Source: SZUA-430 sp965227535 (lineage in GTDB: Bacteria; Pseudomonadota; Alphaproteobacteria; Micropepsales; Micropepsaceae). From it: 64,000 nucleotides of DNA. Below, piece by piece: positions 24,906-33,870 of this stretch. The position numbers were made by a program, and so were the translations under genes. Where the stretch lies: assembly GCA_965227535.1 (NCBI GenBank), contig OZ245761.1, forward strand, positions 1,240,001 through 1,304,000, written 5' to 3'. The notes below the pieces were generated by a model. That model was not told the DNA's origin, ran no database searches, and saw nothing but the letters and a program-made list of their open reading frames with translations. Each line of letters starts with the position of its first letter. Within the stretch, counting starts at the first letter, position 1.

Positions 24906-26072
24906 TTACCTCCGCAAGATCGCGATACTGCCGTCGCCGAGATCGCCCCAGCCGGTGACCAATCCGATTTCCGCGCCGGGAATTTGCCGCTTGCCGGCAT
25001 CGCCGCGCAATTGCCGCGTCGCCTCAAGCACGTGGTTGAGACCCCAGACATGCGCTTCGCTGAGAAGCCCGCCATGGGTGTTGAGCGGAAAGGCGCCGCC
25101 CAATTCGATGGCCCCGTCTTTCACGAAGTCCAGCGCGCCGCCCGGCTCGAAATAGCCCATAGCCTCCAACTGAAGCAGCACGACATAAGAGAAGCAGTCG
25201 TACACTTGCAGAAAATCCATGTCCCGCGGCTTCACGCCGGCCATGGCGAATGCCTTCGGCGCGGCATAGCTCAATCCGATCTTGAACGGATCGGGACGCG
25301 AGGGGATGTCGTCGGCCGGATAGGGGTGGCCTTCCGCCGCGCCCGTGATATACACGGGTCGATGCGGCAAGTCCTTCGCCCGCTCGGCGCTCGTCACCAC
25401 GACGGCGCACGCGCCATCGGTCTCCAGGCAGCAATCGAACAAGCGAAACGGCGAGGAAATCATGCGCGAGCGCATATAGTCCTCCATGATCATCGGCTGA
25501 CCGTGGGTCATCGCCCGTTCGTTCAACTGAGCGTGCTTGCGGCAAGCCAACGCGACCCATCCCATTGCCTCGGGGCCGACGCCGTAGAGCTGGGAATGGC
25601 GCATCGCGAGCCAGGCATACATCTGCACCGGCAAGGTCACGCCGAACGGCCGGTAGAACCCTTGGACGGTCGCAGCCAGCGTGTTCATGTTCATCGGACG
25701 GCTTGGCGGCAAACCGGGCTTGCGCCGCAGCGCCGAATAGCCGTTCCAGCCCAAGACGACCAAGACAGCGTTCGTCACGCCCGACGCGACGGCGATTGCC
25801 GCGTTCTGCAACGCGGTCGTCGGGCTTGCGCCACCCATGTGAACCGTCGAGGCATAGCGCAGAACATCCACGCCAAGATTGGCCGCCAGTTCCTCCGATG
25901 AGGTATAGACCGGCGGCGGCACCATGCCGTCGATGTCTCTAGGCTTCAGCCCCGCATCCGCGATCGCGCGCCTTGCCGCGTCGAGCATCATGGCCACCGA
26001 AGTATGCTCGGCGCCCTTTACGTATGCGGTTTCGCCGATCCCCACGATCGCGGCTTTGTCGCTGAAGCTCAT
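24906..26072 (-). CDS. Thiolase-like protein (SCP-x/Ltp2 type) lacking the nucleophilic cysteine
   Basis: A 388-residue thiolase-superfamily protein. The nucleophile loop is STVHMGGASPTTALQNAA, with no cysteine at the expected position. The later loops read DFLQVYDCFSYVVLLQLEAMG and FPLNTHGGLLSEAHVWGLNH, close to the Ltp2-type aldolases, with the tyrosine in the YDCF context retained. Together with its adjacent DUF35 partner it should cleave a 3-hydroxyacyl-CoA by retro-aldol reaction, or act as an atypical thiolase. It is followed by three acyl-CoA dehydrogenases on the same strand. Confidence 0.82.
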   Translation of the reverse strand: MSFSDKAAIVGIGETAYVKGAEHTSVAMMLDAARRAIADAGLKPRDIDGMVPPPVYTSSEELAANLGVDVLRYASTVHMGGASPTTALQNAAIAVASGVTNAVLVVLGWNGYSALRRKPGLPPSRPMNMNTLAATVQGFYRPFGVTLPVQMYAWLAMRHSQLYGVGPEAMGWVALACRKHAQLNERAMTHGQPMIMEDYMRSRMISSPFRLFDCCLETDGACAVVVTSAERAKDLPHRPVYITGAAEGHPYPADDIPSRPDPFKIGLSYAAPKAFAMAGVKPRDMDFLQVYDCFSYVVLLQLEAMGYFEPGGALDFVKDGAIELGGAFPLNTHGGLLSEAHVWGLNHVLEATRQLRGDAGKRQIPGAEIGLVTGWGDLGDGSIAILRR

Positions 26073-26141
26073 ATCGGCCGGTTCCTCAAGACAGTGAATT
26101 CGAATTCGTTCGGCCGGCGTCGTGCTTCGGCCAGTGCGCGC

Positions 26142-27305
26142 TCACGCGACTCGCGGCAACACCTTGGTTGAAAACAACTCGAGCGATTTGCAGAGTTTGT
26201 CGTGCGGGATGAGACCATTGTAGATCCACGCAAACAGCCATTTGGCGGGCAATCGCTTGGCCAGCTTTTCCATTTGGCGCGTCACCGTATCGACCGACCC
26301 CACCAGCACGAAGGAGGCGTCGAACAACTCGGCATCGCTCGGCCGCTCGCGCGTATCGGGGTGAAGGATGCCTTGATCGAAACCAAACGGCGCAAACCAC
26401 GATTCGTTGACGTACTTGCCGGAATTGACCCACAGCGCCATCGCCTCTTGGTCCGTATCGGCGATAATCAGGTCGCGCAATAGGCCGATCCCATCCCCCG
26501 GCGCCCGGCCCGACGTTTGCGCATAAAGAGCGACCAAGCGTTGCTCAAGCAACGGATGAAGCGGCGGCAATACCGCGGTCACGCCCTCCGTCGCGCACCA
26601 GCGGATACTATTGGGCGAGGACGCGAAAGGTTGAAAGATCGGCGGATAAGGTTCCTGAAGGGGTTTGGGAACGCTGCCGACGGACTTGACGATGCCGTTT
26701 TCGACGCCCGCGCCGTAACGCTGGGTCGATTCCACGTTCCACGGCGTGCGTCCAGCAGGCACTTTCCAAAATTTTCCGTCGACCTGCAGCATATCCTGCG
26801 TCCAGGCCTTTTTGATGATTTGAAAACATTCCTCGAACGCGGCGCGATTGGCGGCATCGACTTGATCGTGCACGCCGACATCCACGCCCCTCAGGCCGTG
26901 CCCTTGCTGCGCCATGATGTCGACCCAGCGGCGTTGATAGCCGCGGGCAAAGCCGGCGCAGGCGCGTCCGCCCGACATGTGGTCGAGCATCGCTATGTCT
27001 TCCGCCACGCGAAGGGGATTGTTAGCCGGCAACACAATCCCGAGCTGTCCCACCCTGATGCGTTTGGTCTGCATCGCGATGAACAGATCCAGCAACACCG
27101 GATTGTTGGAGATCTCGAAGCCTTCGATGTGGAAATGGTGCTCGGTGAAGCTGATCGAGTCGTAGCCCAGTTGGTCGGCCAATTGCGCTTGTTGCGTCAG
27201 CTCCTTCAGCATTTTTTGGTAGAGCGGCCGGGAAAGGCCCGCCATTCCCTTTTCGATCTCGGTGCGGCTGCCGATGGAGGGCAGATAGAAAAGGGAGGTT
27301 TTCAC
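26142..27305 (-). CDS. Luciferase-like (LLM) flavin-dependent monooxygenase
   Basis: A 387-residue TIM-barrel protein of the bacterial-luciferase family, which uses reduced FMN or F420. It shows LGYDSISFTEHHFHIEGFEISNN in part, the RIRVGQLGIVLPANNPLRVAEDIAML strand-helix (positions about 77-102), and GRACAGFARGYQRRWVD. It is the first of three LLM genes in the island. It lies between the thiolase-like gene and the alcohol dehydrogenase, with gaps of 69 and 21 bases. The substrate is unknown; these enzymes can oxygenate alkanes, ketones or sulfonates. Confidence 0.82.
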   Translation of the reverse strand: MKTSLFYLPSIGSRTEIEKGMAGLSRPLYQKMLKELTQQAQLADQLGYDSISFTEHHFHIEGFEISNNPVLLDLFIAMQTKRIRVGQLGIVLPANNPLRVAEDIAMLDHMSGGRACAGFARGYQRRWVDIMAQQGHGLRGVDVGVHDQVDAANRAAFEECFQIIKKAWTQDMLQVDGKFWKVPAGRTPWNVESTQRYGAGVENGIVKSVGSVPKPLQEPYPPIFQPFASSPNSIRWCATEGVTAVLPPLHPLLEQRLVALYAQTSGRAPGDGIGLLRDLIIADTDQEAMALWVNSGKYVNESWFAPFGFDQGILHPDTRERPSDAELFDASFVLVGSVDTVTRQMEKLAKRLPAKWLFAWIYNGLIPHDKLCKSLELFSTKVLPRVA

Positions 27306-27326
27306 CGATGTTTCTCCGTCTATTCG

Positions 27327-28421
27327 TTATGTCACGGGGATGAGGCAAGAATGAATGGACTCCTGTCCGGGCACCTGGCGCGCCAGCGTCTTGATCGCGA
27401 GTTCTGCCTCTTCGAGTTCGAAATTGTGCGTATGCATCAGCGCCAGCGGATGCTTGCGGAGTTCGATCAACTCGATGGCCTTGCGGTAGCCCGACGAGGT
27501 CACGCCGATCGCACCCTTGATCGTGATTTCCTTCAGAACGATTAGATCGGAGACGAAATCGGGGATCGGCTTGAACCCCTTCACGCCGGCAAGAACGATC
27601 GTCCCGCCCGGCCGCACATAGTCGAGCGCCTCGCGCACCGGCAGCGTCGCGTAGGAGGTAACCTCGACGACGACATCGGCCCCCCTGCCCTTGGTGATCT
27701 CGCGGATGCGTTGCACCGCGTTTTCGTTCTGCACGTCGATTGTATGATCGGCGCCGAAGGCGCGCGCGACCTCGAGCTTTTTCGCATCGGCGGCAAGTCC
27801 TGTGACGATGATCGTACCGGCCCCGGCCTGGCGCGCGGCGATGACGCTGGCAAGACCGCGCTGTCCCGGTCCCAGAATGACAACGGTGTCGCCGATCTGC
27901 GTCTGAGGTATTTCCACCGCCCAACGGAAGCCGGCGCCCAGCGGGTTGAACATGACCGCCAACTCCGCCGGCAGGTTCTTGTCCATTTTATGCAGGATCG
28001 CGTTGGGCGCGATGTACATGTATTGCGAATAGGCGCCCCACAGGCCGGGCTCTTCCGTCAGCGGAATATACGAATAGATCCTGCGGCTGCCGCACAGGTG
28101 ATAGCGCCCGGACAAACACGTATCGCAGCAATGGCACGCAAGCATCGTTTCGACGGCAACCCGGTCTCCGACGTTGACGCCCCACTTCGCCGCCGCTCCG
28201 TCGCCGATGTCTTCGATAATGCCCAAGGGTTCGTGACCGGGCACCACGGGCATCGGCGTTTTCAGCACGCCCTCGTATTGCTCGTAATCACTGCCGCAGA
28301 TGCCGCAAGCTTCGACGCGCAAAATGGCGCTGCCGTCCGTGACAGGCGGAATCGGTAGGTCCCGACGCTCCAACTTGCGTGGCGCGGTCTGCACCATCGC
28401 CATTGATTTCTTCGGCACCAT
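27327..28421 (-). CDS. Zinc-dependent alcohol dehydrogenase (MDR family)
   Basis: A 364-residue medium-chain dehydrogenase starting at the ATG at 28421 behind GGAAGGAA. The catalytic-zinc ligands are in ACGICGSD and VPGHEPLG, the structural-zinc cysteines in ACHCCDTCLSGRYHLC, and the Rossmann motif is GPGQRGLASV. It would oxidise an alcohol, for example one formed by the P450s, to a ketone or aldehyde with NAD(P). It heads the minus-strand run down to 20877. Its promoter region is shared divergently with the gene at 28603 and contains an inverted repeat of TAACAC half sites. Confidence 0.87.
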   Translation of the reverse strand: MVPKKSMAMVQTAPRKLERRDLPIPPVTDGSAILRVEACGICGSDYEQYEGVLKTPMPVVPGHEPLGIIEDIGDGAAAKWGVNVGDRVAVETMLACHCCDTCLSGRYHLCGSRRIYSYIPLTEEPGLWGAYSQYMYIAPNAILHKMDKNLPAELAVMFNPLGAGFRWAVEIPQTQIGDTVVILGPGQRGLASVIAARQAGAGTIIVTGLAADAKKLEVARAFGADHTIDVQNENAVQRIREITKGRGADVVVEVTSYATLPVREALDYVRPGGTIVLAGVKGFKPIPDFVSDLIVLKEITIKGAIGVTSSGYRKAIELIELRKHPLALMHTHNFELEEAELAIKTLARQVPGQESIHSCLIPVT

Positions 28422-28493
28422 GGCGGGCCATTCCTTCCCAAGCGTCGATCAAGTCCCTTGCTCTAATTCGCGCGCTTCGCGCGGACGAGCAGG

Positions 28494-28531
28494 TATAACA
28501 CATATATATTTTTGTCGACGTATACGTGTTA
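28494..28531. promoter_or_regulatory. Inverted repeat TAACACRTATA in a divergent promoter
   Basis: TATAACACATATA (28494-28506) and TATACGTGTTA (28521-28531) are inverted half sites about 14 bases apart, between the divergent alcohol dehydrogenase and the gene at 28603. The identical half site TATACGTGTTA recurs at 36814-36824, in another divergent promoter. It is a candidate operator of the IclR-type regulator encoded at 32135. Confidence 0.5.
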
Positions 28532-28602
28532 GAGTAATCGAAGAGACTGGGAATGCGAAGGACTAATTCCGTCGCAAGGTCATCGCCACAACAGGAGAGG
28601 CA

Positions 28603-29172
28603 ATGCCGGACGAAGCATCAAGGGTTCCCCTACTGCCGCTTGCCCAAGCGCAGGCCGCCGCGACCGCGGCCGGTATCCCCGACCAGATGGCCCCGCTCAG
28701 CGTCTTTCGTGTCTTGCTACAGCACCCCGCGGTCGCGCGCGAGCTGGCCTCGACCCTCAACACACTTCTTTTCACCGGCAACAAACTTGATGCCCGTTTG
28801 CGCGAGCTCATCATCATGCGCATCGGCTGGAAAACGAAATCGCTCTACGAATGGACGCAGCATTGGCGGGTCGCCCGCATGCTGGACATTCCCGAACAGG
28901 ATCTGACTGCGACCCGGGACTGGAAGAAAGCGTCGTGCCTGTCCGACGCCGACCGAGCGGTTCTGGCCGCGACCGATGAAACGCTCGACACGGGAATGAT
29001 TTCGGACGCGACCTGGAAGACATGCGCGGTCCATCTGAAGACGCCGCAAGAACGGATCGAGCTTGTCGTGGCCATCGGCAATTGGACGATGTTTTCTCAG
29101 CTTCTGAAAAGCTTGAAGATTCCGCTCGAGGACGGCGTCAAGGCCTGGCCGCCGGACGGTAAGGCGCCCTGA
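28603..29172 (+). CDS. Carboxymuconolactone decarboxylase/AhpD-like protein
   Basis: A 189-residue all-helical protein of the CMD family: HPAVARELASTLNTLLF, then LDARLRELIIMRIGWKTKS and the conserved YEWTQHWRVARMLDI helix with the His of the family. The AhpD CxxC is absent, so a peroxidase role is unlikely. Members of this CMD subgroup often sit in lactone or steroid degradation clusters with unproven roles. It is the first gene of a plus-strand run (CMD, MaoC, FadH-like, IclR) and is divergent from the alcohol dehydrogenase. Confidence 0.8.
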   Translation: MPDEASRVPLLPLAQAQAAATAAGIPDQMAPLSVFRVLLQHPAVARELASTLNTLLFTGNKLDARLRELIIMRIGWKTKSLYEWTQHWRVARMLDIPEQDLTATRDWKKASCLSDADRAVLAATDETLDTGMISDATWKTCAVHLKTPQERIELVVAIGNWTMFSQLLKSLKIPLEDGVKAWPPDGKAP

Positions 29173-29215
29173 TCTCCGTTGCCCATCGATCGAAACAACG
29201 TAATACGGAAACAAG

Positions 29216-30067
29216 ATGAGCCAGAAAAAAGCGATTTCGAAAGAACTTGTCGGCATGGCGTTCGCGCCGGTCGAGGCGAGTTGGACCGAAAAGGATACGA
29301 TGCTGTACGCGCTGGGCGTCGGCGCGCGGCCGGAGAACGGCCTCGACTTCATCTATGAAGGTAGGGGCCCCAAGGTTCTTCCCACCTATGCGGTCATTCC
29401 GGGCGGACGGGGGCTGGCCGGGTTGATGGGCAGCGTCGAGATGCGGCTTGAAATGCTGCTGCACGGCGAACAGTCGGTCGAACTCTTCCGCCCCCTGCCC
29501 GCGACAGCGAAGGTCAAGGTCACGGGCCGCGTTTCGGAAGTTTGGGACAAGGGCAAGGCGGCCGTGCTCGGCGTAGAGAGCACCGGCACCGACGACGATG
29601 GCCCTCTGTTCAAAACGCATGCGACGTTGTTCGTGCGGGGAGCGGGCGGCTTCGGGGGCGAGCGCGGCCCCTCGGCGAGCGATGCCGATTCCCCGCCCAA
29701 CCGCGCGCCCGACGCCATCGTCAAAGAAGAGGTTCGTCCCGAGCAAGGCGCCATCTACCGTCTCTCGGGTGACCGCAACCCGATCCATATCGATCCCGAC
29801 TTCGCCAAGTTCGGCGGCTTCGACAAGCCATTCGTGCATGGGCTATGCACCTACGGTTTCGTCGGTCGCGCGATCCTGCGCGAACTGTGCGGCAACGATC
29901 CGGCGCGCTTCAAGTCGTTGAGCGCGCGCTTTGCCGACCGGGTGAACTTCGGCGATACGATTGTCACGAAAATGTGGAAGTCCGGCGATGCTGGGGCGAT
30001 CATCCAGGCCGAAACGCAAGATGGAAACATCGTGCTGTCCCAAGCCAGAGCCACGTTCAAACCTTGA
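29216..30067 (+). CDS. MaoC-type (R)-specific enoyl-CoA hydratase (hydratase 2)
   Basis: A 283-residue double hot-dog protein. The C-terminal half has the hydratase-2 motif YRLSGDRNPIHIDPDFAKF from residue 181, with the catalytic Asp, Asn and His, followed by GGFDKPFVHGLCTYGFVGRAI. The N-terminal hot dog is the non-catalytic CoA-binding half. It corresponds to the hydratase-2 domain of peroxisomal multifunctional enzyme 2; the corresponding dehydrogenase domain is encoded separately at 19963. Its stop overlaps the start of the FadH-like gene (TTGA), indicating coupled translation. Confidence 0.88.
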   Translation: MSQKKAISKELVGMAFAPVEASWTEKDTMLYALGVGARPENGLDFIYEGRGPKVLPTYAVIPGGRGLAGLMGSVEMRLEMLLHGEQSVELFRPLPATAKVKVTGRVSEVWDKGKAAVLGVESTGTDDDGPLFKTHATLFVRGAGGFGGERGPSASDADSPPNRAPDAIVKEEVRPEQGAIYRLSGDRNPIHIDPDFAKFGGFDKPFVHGLCTYGFVGRAILRELCGNDPARFKSLSARFADRVNFGDTIVTKMWKSGDAGAIIQAETQDGNIVLSQARATFKP

Positions 30068-32112
30068 CGGCGGAAAGCGTGCGCGGCGCGAACCAATTCC
30101 CTCATCTGCTTAAGCCGCTCGACCTCGGCTTCGCGACCCTCAAGAACCGGGTGCTCATGGGCTCGATGCACACCGGTCTCGAGGAACGGCCGGACGGATT
30201 CGAGCGTCAGGCGGCGTTCTTCGGCGCGCGGGCCAAGGGCGGCGCAGCGATCCTGGTGACCGGAGGCATCTCGCCGAACGAAGCGGGTAAACTCGCCGAG
30301 CGCGCGTCCGTAATGACCAAGGAGGTAGTCGCCGGCCATCGCAAGATTACATCGGCCGTCCACAACGAAGACGGCAAAATCGTTCTCCAGCTTCTCCATG
30401 CCGGCCGCTACAGCCGCCATGCCGGGCTGGTCGCGCCTTCAGCCGAAAGGTCGCGCATCAACCCGCTAACGCCGCGCGCCCTAACGGAACAGGAGATCGT
30501 CCAGACCGTCGAGGATTTCGGCACCGCCGCGGCCTTCGCCCGCGAGGCGGGATACGACGGCGTGGAGATCATGGGTTCGGAAGGCTATCTCCTGAACCAA
30601 TTCACGGCACCGCGCACCAACCTGCGGGAGGACGATTGGGGTGGCACCGCCGGGAACCGCCGGCGGTTTCCTTCCGCGGTCGTCAAGAGTGTCCGCCGGA
30701 ATTGCGGCGCGGACTTCATCATCGTCTACAGAATTTCCCTGCTCGATCTTGTCGAAGGGGGCAGTTCTTGGCCGGATGTCGCGGCGCTCGCCAAGGATGT
30801 CGAAGCCGCCGGAGCCAATCTCGTCAACACCGGATTCGGCTGGCACGAAGCGCGCGTCCCGACCATCGCCCACATGGTGCCGCGCGGCGCTTTCGTTTGG
30901 GCGGTCGACCGGCTCAAGCGCGAAATTGCGGTGCCGGTTGTCGCTTCGAACCGCATCAACAATCCGCAGCAGGCCGAACGGATCATCGCCGGCGGCCAAG
31001 CCGACATGGTCTCGCTCGCCCGCCCGCTCTTGGCCGATCCCGACTTCGTGCGCAAGGCGGCAGCCGGCCGGCCCGAGACCATCAACGTCTGCATCGGCTG
31101 CAATCAAGCATGTCTCGACAACGCGTTCACCGGACGTCTGACGTCGTGCATGGTCAATCCGGCGGCGTGCCGGGAAGTCGAATTTCGCGTCGCGCCGGCA
31201 AGGAAAACCAAACGCGTCGCCGTCATCGGCGGCGGTCCGGCCGGATTGTCGTGCGCGGCAATCGCGGCCGAGCGCGGCCATAACGTGACGCTGTTCGAAG
31301 CCGAGCCCGTGCTCGGCGGGCAATTCAATTTGGCGCGGCGCATCCCCGGCAAGGAAGACTACGCCGAAACCGTGCGCTACTACACCGAACGGCTGAAAGA
31401 CCTCGGTGTCGACGCGCGCCTCGGCCGGCGCGTGGCCGCCGCCGATCTTGCCGCCGGCGCCTTCGACGAAATCGTCGCGGCAACGGGCGTGCGTCCGCGC
31501 CCCCTCGACATTCCCGGCGCGGATCATCGGTCCGTCTTGACCTATGTCCAAGCGATCATGGAACCGGCGCGCGTCGGCGAAAGGGTCGCCGTCATCGGCG
31601 CCGGTGGAATCGGATTTGACGTGGCGGCTCTGTTGTCCCATCCGCGCGGACCGTGCGATCCGGAGAACCCGGACATCGAGAGTTTTTCGGCGGATTGGGG
31701 CATCGACGTGCGTTTCGCCGCGCCCGGCGCGCTGCTGGCGGCCAATCACAAATGGCCATCCATCCGCGACATCCGACTGCTCCAGCGCAAACCGTCGGGG
31801 ACGCTTGGCGCCAGCCTCAGCAAGACCAGAGGCTGGGCGAATTTGCTGGAGGTCAAATTTCGCAACGTCGCGATGACAGGCGACGTCGTCTACCGCAAGA
31901 TCGACGACGCCGGGCTCCACATCGAAGCCGGCGGCCAACCCCAGTGCTTGAAGGTGGACACGATCGTGGTTTGCGCAGGTCAGGAGCCCGATCGAGAGGT
32001 GATCCACCTCAGCAAGCAATCGATGCAGTTGATCGGCGGCGCCAACGAGCCGCACGAGCTCGACGCCGTAAGAGCCATCGAAGAAGGAACGCGCTTGGCG
32101 CTTTCCCTGTAG
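30064..32112 (+). CDS. FadH-like 2,4-dienoyl-CoA reductase / old-yellow-enzyme flavoprotein with 4Fe-4S
   Basis: From the TTG at 30064, which overlaps the MaoC stop, the protein has 682 residues, close to the usual length of FadH; a GTG at 30079 is an alternative. The N-terminal TIM barrel binds FMN (LKNRVLMGSMHTGLEE, IVLQLLHAGRYS, NQFTAPRTNLREDDWGG). Four cysteines for a 4Fe-4S cluster are C343, C346, C350 and C362. Two dinucleotide-binding segments follow (VAVIGGGPAGLSCAA and VAVIGAGGIGFDVAALL). It would reduce a dienoyl- or enoyl-CoA with NADPH, useful for ring-derived double bonds. Confidence 0.87.
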   Translation: MTAESVRGANQFPHLLKPLDLGFATLKNRVLMGSMHTGLEERPDGFERQAAFFGARAKGGAAILVTGGISPNEAGKLAERASVMTKEVVAGHRKITSAVHNEDGKIVLQLLHAGRYSRHAGLVAPSAERSRINPLTPRALTEQEIVQTVEDFGTAAAFAREAGYDGVEIMGSEGYLLNQFTAPRTNLREDDWGGTAGNRRRFPSAVVKSVRRNCGADFIIVYRISLLDLVEGGSSWPDVAALAKDVEAAGANLVNTGFGWHEARVPTIAHMVPRGAFVWAVDRLKREIAVPVVASNRINNPQQAERIIAGGQADMVSLARPLLADPDFVRKAAAGRPETINVCIGCNQACLDNAFTGRLTSCMVNPAACREVEFRVAPARKTKRVAVIGGGPAGLSCAAIAAERGHNVTLFEAEPVLGGQFNLARRIPGKEDYAETVRYYTERLKDLGVDARLGRRVAAADLAAGAFDEIVAATGVRPRPLDIPGADHRSVLTYVQAIMEPARVGERVAVIGAGGIGFDVAALLSHPRGPCDPENPDIESFSADWGIDVRFAAPGALLAANHKWPSIRDIRLLQRKPSGTLGASLSKTRGWANLLEVKFRNVAMTGDVVYRKIDDAGLHIEAGGQPQCLKVDTIVVCAGQEPDREVIHLSKQSMQLIGGANEPHELDAVRAIEEGTRLALSL

Positions 32113-32134
32113 CAATCAGAACCGGAGTCTAACG

Positions 32135-32965
32135 GTGACGCAGAACGATTCGAAATTAGAGCAGGCCTCGGCCGCGACCGTGAAATCGGCGACCCGGGTG
32201 CTGGAAATCTTCGAATATTTCGATGAAGTCCGGCGCCCCGTGACGATTCAAGACGTGGCGCAAGCCCTGGGCTATCCGCATTCGAGCTCCGCCGCCCTGC
32301 TCAAGAGTTTGGCCAGCCTCGGCTACCTCGAATACAACGAACAGAAGAAGAGTTTTTTCCCGAGCGTGCGAATCTCGTTGCTGGGAAATTGGGTGGAAGC
32401 CGAGGCTCTGCCGATCCGCAACGTCCAGCGGCTAATGCGGCTGCTGTCGGAAGAAACCGGCTGCACGATCATCCTTGCCATCCGCGTCGGTCTGCACGCC
32501 CAATACGTGAAGGTGATTCAGGGTACGACCTCGATCCGCTTTCACGTCAAGCCGAGCACAAAGCGGCTGCTTCCCTTTTCGACCCTGGGTCGTGTCCTTC
32601 TCGCAGAATTGCCGCCGCCAGAAGCAAAAAAGCTCGTCGCGGAGGCCGTCGCGGCGTCGCCGGACGAGGGCGCGACGGCGCGCGAAGTCGGAGAGGAGTT
32701 GAAAAAAATCAGAAAGCGCGGCTTGGCGCTTTATGCCGATCTTGTGACGCCCGGCGCCACCATGCTCGCGATGCCCATTCGTACCAAGCATGCCGCGCGT
32801 CCGGTCGCGCTAGGCATCGCGGCGCCCAAGGAGTATTTCCGGGAGAACAAGCAGCGCTTCACGGAATTGATGAAACGCGCCATCGCCGAACACATTTCGA
32901 GCGAACGCCACGAATCCCGTTGGCCGGACGACGAATTGTCCGGTGAAGATTCAATCCGGTCCTGA
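32135..32965 (+). CDS. IclR-family transcriptional regulator
   Basis: A 276-residue regulator starting at GTG 32135. The N-terminal winged helix covers about residues 13-68 (ATRVLEIFEYFDEVRRPVTI, VAQALGYPHSSSAALLKSL). The C-terminal effector domain includes TGCTIILAIRVG, LPFSTLGRVLLAEL and IRKRGLALYADLVTPGATML. It is the last gene of the CMD-MaoC-FadH run. It probably controls the divergent promoters at 28.5 and 36.8 kb, which share a TAACAC-type half site; that link is inference. It overlaps convergently by 15 bases with the esterase. Confidence 0.87.
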   Translation: MTQNDSKLEQASAATVKSATRVLEIFEYFDEVRRPVTIQDVAQALGYPHSSSAALLKSLASLGYLEYNEQKKSFFPSVRISLLGNWVEAEALPIRNVQRLMRLLSEETGCTIILAIRVGLHAQYVKVIQGTTSIRFHVKPSTKRLLPFSTLGRVLLAELPPPEAKKLVAEAVAASPDEGATAREVGEELKKIRKRGLALYADLVTPGATMLAMPIRTKHAARPVALGIAAPKEYFRENKQRFTELMKRAIAEHISSERHESRWPDDELSGEDSIRS

Positions 32966-33859
32966 CGAACGCACCTGGGTTCTCACGAACCGCGCCAACT
33001 TGTTGATGGCGGCTTGGCCCTCACTCAAAATCGGCGCGAACCAGTGCCACACATGGATCATATCGGGCCACACATCGAGATCAACGCTTACGCCGGCCTT
33101 CTTCAAACGCTCGGCCAAGAGGTGACTGTCGGACAATAGAACCTCCGCGCCACCCGTCTGAATTAGGAACGGCGGCAAGCCTTTCAGTTCGGCATGCACC
33201 GGCGAAGCAAGCGGCGCTTTGCGCGGCGTGATCTTGCCGAGATAGACTTCGGCCCAACGCTCGAGGTCGGCGTGACGCACGATCGGGTCCGCGCCCGCCT
33301 GCGCGGCATATGACGGACCTTTGTTCTCCAAGTTGGCCCAAGGCGATATGCAGACGGCGGCGGCGGGCAAGGCCAACCCTGCATCGCGCGCGGCGACGAG
33401 CGTGGAAACGGTAAGACCGCCGCCGGCCGAATCGCCCGCGACCGCCAACGACTTGGGATCGTTCCCCGTCTCGACCAACCAGCGATAGGCCGAAAGCGTA
33501 TCGTCGACGGCTGCGGGAAAGGGATGCTCGGGCGCGCGCCTGTAATCGACCAGAAGCACCCGCCCCTTCCAAGCCAGTGCAATATTGGCGGCCAGATTGC
33601 GGTGCGAGTCGAGAGAACCCAACGCAAATCCGCCGCCATGAATATAGAGCAGGACGCCAGCGCCGGCGGCTGAGGCCGGGGCAACCCATTCCGCCGGCAC
33701 GCCGCCGGCCTTCACCTGCGAAACCGTCACGCGTTCAGGCAGGCCGAAGGCCAATCCGGCCTTGTCATAGGAAGCACGAATTTCCTGCAAGGAGCGCGGT
33801 TCCTGCGCCGCCAATGCGGCGAGCGACTGGCGCACCACGGCAAGCTGTTCCAGGCTCAT
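32951..33859 (-). CDS. Alpha/beta hydrolase, hormone-sensitive-lipase (esterase) family
   Basis: A 302-residue esterase-type hydrolase. The oxyanion-hole motif HGGGF is at 74-78, the nucleophile S144 in GDSAGGG, and the Asp and His sit late in the protein (DVWPDMIHVWHWF). It would open a carboxylic ester or lactone in the cytoplasm; no signal peptide is seen. It starts 11 bases after the stop of the amidohydrolase at 33871, so 36711-32951 is probably one minus-strand operon: amidohydrolase, D-aminoacylase-like, esterase. Confidence 0.87.
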   Translation of the reverse strand: MSLEQLAVVRQSLAALAAQEPRSLQEIRASYDKAGLAFGLPERVTVSQVKAGGVPAEWVAPASAAGAGVLLYIHGGGFALGSLDSHRNLAANIALAWKGRVLLVDYRRAPEHPFPAAVDDTLSAYRWLVETGNDPKSLAVAGDSAGGGLTVSTLVAARDAGLALPAAAVCISPWANLENKGPSYAAQAGADPIVRHADLERWAEVYLGKITPRKAPLASPVHAELKGLPPFLIQTGGAEVLLSDSHLLAERLKKAGVSVDLDVWPDMIHVWHWFAPILSEGQAAINKLARFVRTQVRSSGPD

Positions 33860-33870
33860 GCATTACTCCT

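Noticed and set aside
24441..25901. 486-codon plus-strand open frame
   Set aside because: Antisense to the DUF35 and thiolase-like pair, which have clear motifs and proper starts.
30481..32115. 544-codon minus-strand open frame
   Set aside because: Antisense to the FadH-like gene, whose FMN, FeS and dinucleotide motifs are unmistakable.
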